15,164 bases of DNA from Paracoccaceae bacterium (GCA_007120685.1 SKNG01000314.1:1-15164), one strand, 5' to 3'. Shown: positions 7,514-14,750, counted from the stretch's first letter. The notes: generated by a model from the sequence alone, not told the origin. Program-made: numbers and translations.

Positions 7514-8479
7514 TCAGTCCGTCAGGCCCGCTTCGCTGAAAAAGCGCGCCGCACCGTCATGGATCGGTGCCGACAGCCCGTCACTGACCATTTCCGCCGT
7601 GTCCAGCGCGCCCAGCGCCGGGTGCAGGCTACGGAAAAAATCGATATTCTCGAAGACCGCGCGGGTGACGTGGAAGACCACTTCCTCGGGCACCGCGGCC
7701 GAGGTAACGAAGGTCGCGCCGACGCCGAAGGTGGTGACGTCTTCATCGGTGCCGCGATACATGCCGCCGGGAATGGTGGCCATGCGGTAGTAGTCACGCT
7801 CTTCCACCAGCGCGCGGATCACGTCGTTGTCGACATTCACCAGCACCGTGTCACAGGCCGTCGTGGCCTCCTGAATCGCGCCCGAGGGGTGGCCGACGGT
7901 GTAGACGATGGCATCGACATTGTTGTCGCACAGCGCCTGCGCCTGTTCGCCCGCCTGCAGTTCCGACGCCACCGAGAAGGTGTTCATGTCCCAGCCCATC
8001 GCGGCCATGACCACTTCCATCGTGCCGCGCTGGCCGGAGCCGGGGTTGCCGACGTTCACGCGCTTGCCGGCCAGGTCGTCAAAGCTGGCGATGCCGGCAT
8101 CGGCGCGGGCGACCACGGTAAAGGGCTCTGGGTGCAGCGAGAAGACGGCGCGCAGATCCTCGAACGGGCCATCATCCTCGAACCGGGAGGTGCCGTTGAA
8201 GGCGTGATACTGCCAGTCCGATTGCGCCACGCCGAATTCCAACTCGCCCGAGCGGATGGCGTTGATGTTGAAGATCGACCCGCCGGTGGATTCCACCCCG
8301 CAGCGGATGCCGTGCTCGCCGCGGTCGCGTGAGACAACGCGGCAGATGGCGCCGCCGGCGGGGTAGTAGACCCCGGTCACGCCGCCGGTGCCGATGGAGA
8401 TGAAGGTCTGTTGGGCCTGCGCGGCGCCGGCGGCCATCAGGGCAGCGGCGGCAAGGCCGGTAAGATGCAGAGTTTTCAT
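7514..8479 (-). CDS. TAXI-family TRAP transporter solute-binding protein
   Basis: Periplasmic ligand-capturing subunit of the TRAP transporter encoded downstream; 321 residues. The N-terminus MKTLHLTGLAAAALMAAGAA is a signal peptide with a likely cleavage after AQA (20-22). The mature protein starts with TFISIGTGGVTGVYYPAGGAI (25-45), the signature TAXI opening, then GVESTGGSIFNINAIRSGE (61-79), FGVAQSDWQYHAF (82-94), and GKRVNVGNPGSGQRGTMEVV (138-157). Most characterised TAXI proteins bind carboxylates such as glutamate or 2-oxoglutarate; the ligand here cannot be read. I chose ATG 8479, which has AGGGAG five bases upstream and begins the signal peptide; the frame stays open 40 codons further, but that part does not look like protein of this family. 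It is the first gene of the operon. The permease start is 121 bases after its stop. Confidence 0.95.
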   Translation of the reverse strand: MKTLHLTGLAAAALMAAGAAQAQQTFISIGTGGVTGVYYPAGGAICRVVSRDRGEHGIRCGVESTGGSIFNINAIRSGELEFGVAQSDWQYHAFNGTSRFEDDGPFEDLRAVFSLHPEPFTVVARADAGIASFDDLAGKRVNVGNPGSGQRGTMEVVMAAMGWDMNTFSVASELQAGEQAQALCDNNVDAIVYTVGHPSGAIQEATTACDTVLVNVDNDVIRALVEERDYYRMATIPGGMYRGTDEDVTTFGVGATFVTSAAVPEEVVFHVTRAVFENIDFFRSLHPALGALDTAEMVSDGLSAPIHDGAARFFSEAGLTD

Positions 8480-8571
8480 GAGACTCCCTATCGTCTTGCT
8501 GTTTTTCACTGACAATCCGCCCAACCGGCGCCAAGTGTCGGAGTGCCGGGCAGGCGTGAACCGTGCGACCA

Positions 8572-8599
8572 GACAAGCCAAAAGCCGCGGGCTTGTCAA
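8572..8599 (-). promoter_or_regulatory. Candidate -35 box overlapped by an inverted repeat, upstream of the TRAP operon
   Basis: On the minus strand a perfect TTGACA (8599-8594) begins an inverted repeat GACAAGCC-N10-GGCTTGTC (8597-8590 with 8579-8572). It lies about 95-120 bases before the TAXI start. Seventeen bases after TTGACA comes TTGTCT, a poor -10 box. The dyad could be a repressor site over a promoter; equally it could be a hairpin ending the upstream hydrolase transcript, though no T-tract follows. The symmetry is seen; either role is inference. Confidence 0.35.
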
Positions 8600-8643
8600 T
8601 CATGCCGCCGCTGATCCTGTGCCAGCCTGATCGTCAGAGTGGT

Positions 8644-9660
8644 TTAGCGCCCGATATCGGTGCCCTTCGTTACATCGGCGCAGAAATCCAGCAGGAAGCG
8701 GTTGACCTCGTCAGGTTTTTCCTGCTGCGTCCAGTGGCCGCAGCCGGGCAGGATGACATTGGCGCGCAGATCCGGCACCTCGCTGGGGAAATTGGCCAGG
8801 ATATCGGGGTTGGCGGCAACCACCACATCGCTTTCGCCGGCAATGAAAGCGGCGGGCACGGTGATATGGGCCCCGCGCCAGGGGGCCATCTCGTGCCAGG
8901 TCAGGTCGGCCGCGCGGTAGTAGTTCAGCGCGCTGGCAAAGCCCGTGCGTTCGAATTCGGCGGTGTAGTGGTCCAGGTCGGCCTCGGTGAACCAGGCGGG
9001 CAGGGCGCCCTTTGGCCAGGCAAAGGCGTCCTCCAGACGGTCATTGTTCTTCAGTTCGGCCAGCTTGATCTCCTCGGGCGGGGCATCGCCGGAGAGGGTG
9101 AAGAAGAAGCCCTTCAGCCAGCTGCGCACATCCTTTTCGATATCGGCCTCGGCGCGGCCGATCTGGTTGAAGTAGAGCTGGTAGTGAAAACCGTCCGGCC
9201 CAACCTCGCGCCGCATGGATTGCGAGGGCGGGATGGTATGGTCATAGGTGAAGGTCGTGCGCGCGCCGTAATAGGGCACCGACAGGCCGACCACCGCGCG
9301 GAACAGATCCGGGCGGAACAGCGCTGCGTTCCAGGCCACCGGCGCGCCCCAGTCATGACCGGCGATGATGGCGGATTTGTGCGGCAGTGTGGCCAGCAGG
9401 CCCACCATGTCGCCCACCAGTTTCGGCTGGGTGAAGGCGGCCGGGTCGGTGGGATGCGAGGACCGGCCGAAGCCGCGCATGTCCGGCGCGATGACGTGAA
9501 AGCCGGCATCGCCGAGCGCGTGCAGCTGGTGGCGCCAGGAATACCAGCTTTCCGGAAACCCGTGGCACAGGATGACGCAGGGGCCGTCCTGGGGGCCGGC
9601 CTCGGCGACATGCAGGCGGATGCCGCCCAGGTCGATGCTGCGATGGGTGATGGTGGCCAT
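8644..9660 (-). CDS. Alpha/beta hydrolase, epoxide hydrolase-like
   Basis: A soluble alpha/beta hydrolase of 338 residues, closest in motifs to epoxide hydrolases, which open epoxides to diols through an aspartyl ester. Seen: oxyanion motif HGFPES (33-38), PDMRGFGRSS (59-68), nucleophile elbow GHDWGA with Asp103, second acid in GESDVV (Asp278), and catalytic histidine in GCGHWTQQEKP (His309). Tyrosines in the cap (Tyr160, Tyr247/248) fit the epoxide-activating pair of that family. An Asp nucleophile is also used by haloalkane and fluoroacetate dehalogenases; the HGFP motif and cap tyrosines favour an epoxide hydrolase. I chose ATG 9660, preceded by AGGAGA nine bases away; the frame remains open 24 codons further into a palindrome but without family support. 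No signal peptide is visible. The gene is monocistronic or reads towards the TRAP operon 164 bases downstream. Confidence 0.9.
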   Translation of the reverse strand: MATITHRSIDLGGIRLHVAEAGPQDGPCVILCHGFPESWYSWRHQLHALGDAGFHVIAPDMRGFGRSSHPTDPAAFTQPKLVGDMVGLLATLPHKSAIIAGHDWGAPVAWNAALFRPDLFRAVVGLSVPYYGARTTFTYDHTIPPSQSMRREVGPDGFHYQLYFNQIGRAEADIEKDVRSWLKGFFFTLSGDAPPEEIKLAELKNNDRLEDAFAWPKGALPAWFTEADLDHYTAEFERTGFASALNYYRAADLTWHEMAPWRGAHITVPAAFIAGESDVVVAANPDILANFPSEVPDLRANVILPGCGHWTQQEKPDEVNRFLLDFCADVTKGTDIGR

Positions 9661-9723
9661 GATCTGCTGTCTCCTCTCGGTTCGCCCTTTCCGCCGGGAT
9701 CCCGGCGCCTCCGTGAAAGGGTT

Positions 9724-9764
9724 GTCCTGCAAGATCGTCCTGCAAGATTGCAGGACGATCTTGC
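9724..9764. repeat. Perfect 17-bp inverted repeat with a nested 12-base tandem duplication
   Basis: GCAAGATCGTCCTGCAA (9729-9745) and its exact reverse complement (9748-9764) are separated by two bases. Inside, GTCCTGCAAGAT occurs twice in tandem (9724-9735 and 9737-9748) and GCAGGAC (9750-9756) is an inverted copy of its core. It lies 64 bases upstream of the hydrolase start, in a 250-base stretch (9661-9910) with no gene that I can support. No T-tract follows on either strand, so it is not a standard terminator. The structure is certain; the role (operator, mRNA leader hairpin or small palindromic element) is unknown. Confidence 0.85.
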
Positions 9765-9829
9765 GCGGCAGGTTGGGGGGCTGTCAACGGGTTGCGCGGT
9801 CGGCCGGGTGGCCGGGAAGCGATACGAGG

Positions 9830-9851
9830 CGCCGTGCGTCGCTGCACGGCG
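9830..9851 (-). terminator. Hairpin downstream of the response regulator gene
   Basis: CGCCGTGC (9830-9837) pairs with GCACGGCG (9844-9851) around a six-base loop, about 60 bases after the response regulator stop on the minus strand. No T-run follows, so termination there is only a suggestion. Confidence 0.3.
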
Positions 9852-9910
9852 AACGGGGCTTACGCGCCAGCGCTCAGCTGCCTAGGGGGATGCGGGCTGT
9901 CCGATGGTGC

Positions 9911-10813
9911 TCAGACCAGCGGGATATGCGCGGTGCGCTCGGCCAGCGCCGCCAGCAGGGGTGCGGGGTCGCCGCTTTGCCGGCTCTGACGGATGGCCCG
10001 CAGCAGCGCCGCGTCCCCGGCGCAGCGCGCGACGCTGCGCAGGAACTGGGTGGCATAGCCGAACTCTGACGGCTCCCGCGCGGCAAGCAGCAGTCGGTGC
10101 GCGCGGCGCAGATCGTCCGACAGGGCAAGGGGATCGCTGCCGGCGTTGCGCGCCATCCGCTCAGGCCCCGCGACGCGGCCCGGCGCGCCGCTATCCGACG
10201 TCGCGCTGCTGCCTGTCCCTCCGACCGACGGATCACCCTGCCCACCATCCGCCCCGGATCGGCACCCTGCCAGTCCGGCGCCGGGTGCCATGATCCGGCG
10301 GTTGGCGGGTGTGGCCGCTGCGGGCATCAGCCGGTGCCGAACGGCCGGCGGCACCACTGCATCGCCAAACAGCGGCACCAGATCCCGCGCCAGGTTCAGC
10401 GGTTTTTCCACAAAGGCCTCGGCACCGGCATTGCGGCAGGCATCGGCCATGGCAGGATCCCCGGATATGGCGACGACGCGCGGTGCGCGGCCGGCCTGCC
10501 GGGCCAGGGCGGCGATCAGCGACAGGCCGCTTCCATCCGGCAGGCCCGGATCGATCAGCGCCACATCTGGCCGATACACCCGCAGATGCAGCATGGCCGA
10601 GGCCAATGTCTCTGCCCGCCGCAGCCGGATGCCCAACCGGCGGCAGGCCAGGCGCACCGCCTCGGCGGCCAGGCGGCTGTCTTCTACCAGCAGCAAGGTC
10701 TGCGGCATTCCGGGGGCGGCACGGCCGGCAAATGCCGGGCCTGCCGGCGCCGTGGTGAAGGGGGGCAGGGACGGGCTGGCCGGCGCCACCGGCATCTGCG
10801 CCTGGTTCGGCAT
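9911..10813 (-). CDS. Orphan response regulator: CheY-like receiver domain with unrecognised C-terminal region
   Basis: A 300-residue protein. A Pro/Ala-rich N-terminal tail (1-37) precedes a complete receiver domain (about 38-150): TLLLVEDS gives the acidic pair Glu44-Asp45, ALIDPGLPDGSG the phospho-acceptor Asp88, VVAISGD the switch Ser117, and FVEKPLN the conserved Lys137. So phosphorylation looks possible. A Gly/Ser/Ala-rich linker (about 165-225) leads to a probably helical C-terminal segment (226-300, starting DPLALSDDLRRAHRLLL) in which I recognise no output domain (no helix-turn-helix, GGDEF, EAL or kinase motif). No histidine kinase is adjacent. The start at 10813 has AGGAG eight bases upstream; later ATGs (10795, 10708) are possible, the last beginning right at the receiver domain. 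It is divergent from the epimerase gene. Confidence 0.87.
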   Translation of the reverse strand: MPNQAQMPVAPASPSLPPFTTAPAGPAFAGRAAPGMPQTLLLVEDSRLAAEAVRLACRRLGIRLRRAETLASAMLHLRVYRPDVALIDPGLPDGSGLSLIAALARQAGRAPRVVAISGDPAMADACRNAGAEAFVEKPLNLARDLVPLFGDAVVPPAVRHRLMPAAATPANRRIMAPGAGLAGCRSGADGGQGDPSVGGTGSSATSDSGAPGRVAGPERMARNAGSDPLALSDDLRRAHRLLLAAREPSEFGYATQFLRSVARCAGDAALLRAIRQSRQSGDPAPLLAALAERTAHIPLV

Positions 10814-10888
10814 GAGGAAGCTCCTTTCGCATGGCGGACAGGCCGACGCGGCGGCCCCTGTTGAGCCCTCGAATCTGATGCTTTTTGG

Positions 10889-10903
10889 CTAACGCGCGGT
10901 TAA
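10889..10903. promoter_or_regulatory. Possible CtrA-type site between the response regulator and epimerase genes
   Basis: CTAA-N7-TTAA at 10889-10903 (CTAACGCGCGGTTAA) differs by one base from the alphaproteobacterial CtrA consensus TTAA-N7-TTAA. It is 76 bases upstream of the response regulator start and about 150 bases before the epimerase start, in a 238-base divergent intergenic region without other genes. One short near-match can occur by chance, though AT-rich half-sites are uncommon in this G+C-rich DNA. Confidence 0.28.
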
Positions 10904-11051
10904 GTCGCGACCCGGCACCGCCTATTGATGCGCCGCCGGCTTGCATTTCGGACCTTGCGGGGCAATACCGGCCCGAGGAGCGCCCATGCCCGGGCCGCGC
11001 ATCTGGCCAGAAGCCTGGCATCAACCCGGCACCAACCCGACGGAGCCTGCC

Positions 11052-11455
<404 letters not shown>

Positions 11456-11456
<1 letters not shown>

Positions 11457-11728
11457 TGACGCTGTTTTCCGGCGCGGTGCTGTTTGCGGTGATCTGGTTC
11501 CTGACCCTGTTCGTGGTGCTGCCGATCCGGCTGACCACGCAGGGCGAGGCGGGCAACGTCGTGCCGGGAACGCCCGAATCGGCACCCTCGGACCCGCAGA
11601 TGAAGCGCCGGCTGAAGATCACCACCGGGGTCAGCCTGGTCATCTGGGCAGTGGTGGCCGCGATCATCCTTTCTGATCTGATCAGCGTTGATGATCTGGA
11701 TTTCATCGGCCGCGCGACGCGGGGATAG
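11456..11728 (+). CDS. DUF1467 family small membrane protein
   Basis: A 90-residue protein with two hydrophobic helices, about residues 5-24 (SGAVLFAVIWFLTLFVVLPI) and 55-74 (ITTGVSLVIWAVVAAIILSD), joined by a polar loop with PIRLTTQGEAGNVVPGTPESAP. This matches DUF1467, an alphaproteobacterial family with no established function that I know from the neighbourhood of methylmalonyl-CoA epimerase genes. Its ATG overlaps the epimerase stop (TGATG), so the two are probably translated together. Whether it takes part in propionate metabolism is not known. Confidence 0.9.
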
Positions 11729-11782
11729 GGCGCGCGAAAGCGACGCATTCAGCGCCAGGGCGCCCGGGAACTGTCTGGCGGG

Positions 11783-11798
11783 CCGGCGGTGCCGGTTT
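11783..11798 (+). terminator. Short stem followed by TTT after the DUF1467 gene
   Basis: CCGGC (11783-11787) pairs with GCCGG (11791-11795) around a three-base loop, followed by TTT, in the 73-base gap between the convergent DUF1467 and nitroreductase genes. A short stem and short T-run make it a weak candidate. Confidence 0.25.
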
Positions 11799-11801
11799 CG
11801 T

Positions 11802-12386
11802 CTAGCGGCTCACCCAGTCGGTGATGGTGGCGATATCCGGGCGGGGGCGTTCCGGCGGGCTCGCCGCGCACTGGCCGATATGAACGAAGCCGGCGATACG
11901 CTCGTCTTGGGCGAGATTCAGGCCCTCTTCCAGAAAAGGTCGATCATAGGCGGCGAAACCGCTGAGCCAGCAGGCGCCCAGCCCCTGCGCCAGCGCGGCA
12001 TTGACCAGCCCCAGGCACAGCGCGCCGGCGGAAAGCAGCTGTTCCCATTCCGGGATCCTGTCGGTGGGACGGGGCACGCAGACCACAGCCACGGTGACCG
12101 GGCTGTCCTGCCACGCGGCGATGTCCTTGGCCAGTTTCTCTGGGTCGCGGCCGATGGCACTGCCGCGCGCGGCGACCAGGTCGGCGAGGCGCTGGCGGGC
12201 AGCACCTTCGATGACGATGAAACGCCAGGGTTCCAGCTTGCCGTGATCCGGCACGCGCGCGGCGGCGGTCAGCAGGCGGGTGAGCGTGGCGCGGTCCGGG
12301 GCGGGACCCCTGAGCAGGCGCGCGGGGCGCGAGCGGCGGGTGAGCAGGAAATCGATCACGTCGGGGCGGGCGGCGGGTGCGGTCAT
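11802..12386 (-). CDS. Nitroreductase family protein (FMN, NAD(P)H-dependent)
   Basis: A small single-domain nitroreductase-fold flavoprotein of 194 residues, close in style to YdjA-type enzymes, which use FMN and NAD(P)H; natural substrates of this branch are mostly unknown. Seen: FMN-phosphate motif RRSRPARLL (17-25), AARVPDHGKLEPWRFIVIEG (42-61), a central AGALCLGLVNAALAQGLGAC (120-139) and WLSGF (140-144), and the C-terminal IAGFVHIGQ (164-172). I chose ATG 12386, with AGGAG upstream at good spacing. The frame runs open for almost 1.8 kb further upstream, but that is the antisense of the pcaD-like and MFS genes. It is divergent from the pcaD-like gene across a GC-hairpin element, and convergent with the DUF1467 gene. 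Confidence 0.92.
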   Translation of the reverse strand: MTAPAARPDVIDFLLTRRSRPARLLRGPAPDRATLTRLLTAAARVPDHGKLEPWRFIVIEGAARQRLADLVAARGSAIGRDPEKLAKDIAAWQDSPVTVAVVCVPRPTDRIPEWEQLLSAGALCLGLVNAALAQGLGACWLSGFAAYDRPFLEEGLNLAQDERIAGFVHIGQCAASPPERPRPDIATITDWVSR

Positions 12387-12452
12387 GGGAGCTCCTGTGT
12401 CGGACCGGACATGGCACCCTGAGGCCGTGCGGGCAAGAGGGTGGCGAAGCAT

Positions 12453-12543
12453 GCGGGGGGCTGCCGCCCCCCGCGCCCCCCGCCCAATGGGGGGCACGCC
12501 CCCCCTTTGGAAACCCCGTGCGTATTTCGGGGCAAGATGAAAG
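12453..12543. repeat. GC-hairpin intergenic element with TATTT/AAGATGAAA tail (REP-like)
   Basis: A run of G6/C6 tracts forms stacked hairpins: GCGGGGGGC (12453-12461) with GCCCCCCGC (12466-12474), and GCCCCCC (12475-12481) with GGGGGGC (12489-12495); further pairing with C7 at 12499-12505 is possible. It is followed by GTGCGTATTTCGGGGCAAGA and TGAAA (12519-12543). I recall GC-hairpin blocks ending in GTATTT and AAGATGAA as frequent between genes in Rhodobacteraceae genomes, but only one copy is in this window. It fills much of the 219-base gap between the divergent nitroreductase and pcaD-like genes. Confidence 0.6.
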
Positions 12544-12605
12544 CGGCGGGTTGCGCAGGGCAGGGGGGTCGCGCAGACTGCGCATGCGTTGAATGGGGGG
12601 CGGCG

Positions 12606-13397
12606 ATGCTGGTGGCCGATCTGGGCGATATGCGCCTGCACTACCGGGACGAAGGGGCAGCGGACGGGGCGCCGGTGGTGTTTGTCAATTCGCTGGGCAC
12701 CGATCTGCGGCTTTGGGACAAGCTGGTGGCGCGGATGCCCGCCGGGTTGCGGCTGATCCGGTATGACAAGCGCGGGCACGGCCTGTCGGATGCGCCGCCC
12801 GCGCCCTACGCGATGGGCGCGCTGGTGCGCGATCTGGAGCGTCTGCTGGACCATCTGACGGTGCGCGAGGCACTGGTGGTGGGGCTTTCCATCGGCGGCA
12901 TGATCGCGCAGGGGCTGGCGGTGAAGCGGCCCGATCTGGTGCGGGCCGTGGTGCTGTCGAACACCGCCGCCCGCATCGGCACGCCGCAGATGTGGCAGGA
13001 GCGGATCGAAACCGTTCAGGCCGGTGGACTTGAGGCGCTGGCCGATGCGGTGATGGAACGCTGGTTTCCGCCGGCCTTTCGCGCTTTGCCCGAGGCCGCG
13101 GCCTGGCGCCACATGCTGTGCCGCACGCCGGCGCAGGGCTATGCCGGCTGTTCGGCCGCGATTGCGGGCAGCGACTTTCTGGCCTCGACCGCGACGCTGC
13201 GTCTGCCCGCGCTGGGCATCGCTGGCAGCGAGGATGGCTCGACCCCGCCGGACATGGTGCATGAGACGCTGGCGCTGATCCCCGGCAGCCGGGTGGCGCT
13301 GATCCGGGGGTCCGGCCATCTGCCCTGCGTCGATCAGCCCGATGCCTATGCGGCGGAATTGTCTGACTTCATGCGGCAGATCGGGCATCTGGGGTGA
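12606..13397 (+). CDS. pcaD: Alpha/beta hydrolase, 3-oxoadipate enol-lactonase type
   Basis: A 263-residue alpha/beta hydrolase resembling PcaD, which hydrolyses 3-oxoadipate enol-lactone to 3-oxoadipate in the beta-ketoadipate pathway for aromatics. Seen: VFVNSLGTDLRLWD (25-38), the PcaD-like oxyanion region; IRYDKRGHGLSDAP (51-64); nucleophile elbow GLSIGGMIAQGLA (93-105) with Ser95; acid Asp210 in GSEDGSTPPD; and GSGHLPCVDQP (235-245) with His238. The length fits the family. No other pca genes are adjacent, so a paralogous esterase with another substrate is possible; the symbol is given on motif likeness only. The start at 12606 follows a G-run (GGGGGGCGGCG); an ATG at 12593 is out of frame. 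Confidence 0.85.
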   Translation: MLVADLGDMRLHYRDEGAADGAPVVFVNSLGTDLRLWDKLVARMPAGLRLIRYDKRGHGLSDAPPAPYAMGALVRDLERLLDHLTVREALVVGLSIGGMIAQGLAVKRPDLVRAVVLSNTAARIGTPQMWQERIETVQAGGLEALADAVMERWFPPAFRALPEAAAWRHMLCRTPAQGYAGCSAAIAGSDFLASTATLRLPALGIAGSEDGSTPPDMVHETLALIPGSRVALIRGSGHLPCVDQPDAYAAELSDFMRQIGHLG

Positions 13398-13401
13398 TGT
13401 T

Positions 13402-13465
13402 GCGAAAGTGAAAAGAAAGTCCGCTTCCCAGCCTCTTGCCTCGTTTTCACGCCGCAAAAGTGAAA
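13402..13465. repeat. Repeated AAAGTGAAA half-sites upstream of the MFS gene
   Basis: GCGAAAGTGAAA (13402-13413) recurs with one mismatch as GCAAAAGTGAAA (13454-13465), 52 bases apart, close to five helical turns. An inverted copy TTTTCAC lies between (13444-13450). In a G+C-rich genome such A-rich repeats stand out and may be protein-binding half-sites for the MFS gene promoter. The repeats are seen; the role is inferred. Confidence 0.35.
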
Positions 13466-13499
13466 TCAGCTCCTGTCTCGTGCGTTTTCCGGACGGGCG

Positions 13500-14723
13500 A
13501 TGACCGGGCCGCCGCATGGCCGCCTGCCGATGGCCTTTATCCTGGCCACGCTGACGCTGGAGGCGATCGGCTTTGGCTTGATCATGCCGGTGATGCCCGA
13601 CCTGCTGCGCGAGGTGACGGGGGGCGATCTGGCCCATGCCGCGCTTTGGGGCGGGCTGCTGATGGGGGGCTATGCCTTCATGCAGTTCCTGTTCGGACCG
13701 GTGATCGGCAACCTGTCGGACCGGTTCGGGCGCAAGCCGGTGTTGCTGTTGTCGCTGGGCGTGCTGTCGGCGGATTACATGGTGCTGGCGCTGGCGGGCA
13801 CGATCTGGCTGGTCTTCGTGGCAAGGCTGATCACGGGCGCCGCAGCATCGACCTTCGCCACCGCCGCCGCCTATATTGCCGATATCTCGACCCCCGAGCA
13901 GAAGGCGCAACGCTTCGGCCTGATCGGGGCGGCCTTTGGCGTGGGCTTCGTGCTGGGCCCGGCCATCGGCGGGCTGCTGGCCGAATTCGGCACGCGCGCG
14001 CCCTTCGTCGCCGCCGCCTGCGTGGCCGGGGCCAACATGATCTTCGGCGCGCTGGTGATGCGCGAATCGCTGGCACCGGAACGCCGCCGCCCGTTCCAGC
14101 TGGCGCGCGCCAACCCGCTGGGGGCCTTCCGCCATATCGGCCGGCTGCCGGGGCTGGGGCGCTACCTGTCGGTCTATTTCCTGCATGAGTTTGCCTTTGC
14201 CGTCTATCCGGTGGTCTGGGCCTATTTCACCATCGCGCGGTTCGGCTGGACGCCGGGGCAGGTGGGGCTGTCGCTGGCCTTCTACGGCATCTCCTTCGCC
14301 GTGGTGCAGGGTGCGTTGATCAAGCCCGCCATCGCGCTGATGGGCCGGCAGACAGCCATGCTGTTCGGAACCGCCACCAGCGTCGGCTCTCTGTCGGTGC
14401 TGGTGGTGATCGAAAGCGGGCCGCTGGCGCTGGCGCTGATCCCGCTGTCTTCGCTGGGCGGGCTGGTGGTGCCGGCCCTGCGGGCGGAACTGTCGGACCG
14501 GGTGTCACAGGCGCAGCAGGGTGAACTGGCCGGCGCCATGGCCAGCCTGCGCGCGGTGGGCATGATGCTGGCGCCCTTCGTCTTCACCGCCTCTTTCGCC
14601 GCCTTTACGGCCGAGGGCGCGGCGATGTTCCTGCCCGGCGCGCCCTTCGCCATCTCGGCGGCGCTGAACCTGCTGGCGCTGGGGTTTCTGGTCTCTGCCC
14701 GGCCGGCGCCGGTGGTTCGGTGA
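13500..14723 (+). CDS. MFS transporter, TCR/Tet-type drug efflux family
   Basis: A 407-residue, 12-helix major facilitator of the inner membrane, probably a proton-driven exporter. Seen: first helix IGFGLIMPVMPDLLREV (23-39), the opening typical of TetA-like proteins; motif A between helices 2 and 3, GNLSDRFGRKP (70-80); helix 4 FVARLITGAAASTFATAAAY (106-125); and antiporter motif C-like GVGFVLGPAIGG (147-158). These place it with the TCR/Tet branch, but the substrate is not known and TetA-like sequences are common in environmental bacteria without tetracycline resistance. No adjacent divergent tetR-like regulator is present. The start at 13500 has GGACGGG upstream, a modest site; ATG 13530 is a later option. 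It appears to be its own transcription unit. Confidence 0.9.
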   Translation: MTGPPHGRLPMAFILATLTLEAIGFGLIMPVMPDLLREVTGGDLAHAALWGGLLMGGYAFMQFLFGPVIGNLSDRFGRKPVLLLSLGVLSADYMVLALAGTIWLVFVARLITGAAASTFATAAAYIADISTPEQKAQRFGLIGAAFGVGFVLGPAIGGLLAEFGTRAPFVAAACVAGANMIFGALVMRESLAPERRRPFQLARANPLGAFRHIGRLPGLGRYLSVYFLHEFAFAVYPVVWAYFTIARFGWTPGQVGLSLAFYGISFAVVQGALIKPAIALMGRQTAMLFGTATSVGSLSVLVVIESGPLALALIPLSSLGGLVVPALRAELSDRVSQAQQGELAGAMASLRAVGMMLAPFVFTASFAAFTAEGAAMFLPGAPFAISAALNLLALGFLVSARPAPVVR

Positions 14724-14728
14724 AAGGC

Positions 14729-14750
14729 CGGTGGCAAAGGCGTGCCACCG
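14729..14750 (+). terminator. Hairpin just after the MFS gene
   Basis: CGGTGGCA (14729-14736) pairs with TGCCACCG (14743-14750) around a six-base loop, five bases after the MFS stop. No T-run follows, so it would be a poor intrinsic terminator but may protect the 3' end. The rest of the gap to 14945 shows no other gene or convincing promoter. Confidence 0.45.

Noticed and set aside
8563..9885. A 440-codon plus-strand frame opposite the epoxide hydrolase-like gene
   Set aside because: Shadow frame; the minus-strand protein has an intact catalytic set and good start signals.
12453..12505. Alternating G6/C6 tracts considered as a CRISPR or tandem array
   Set aside because: There are no regular spacers or repeats of constant length; the tracts fold into hairpins.
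11802..14186. A 794-codon open frame on the minus strand, extending far upstream of the nitroreductase gene
   Set aside because: Only the last 194 codons match a protein family; the rest is antisense to clear pcaD-like and MFS genes and reads as Arg/Gln/His/Pro-rich shadow sequence.
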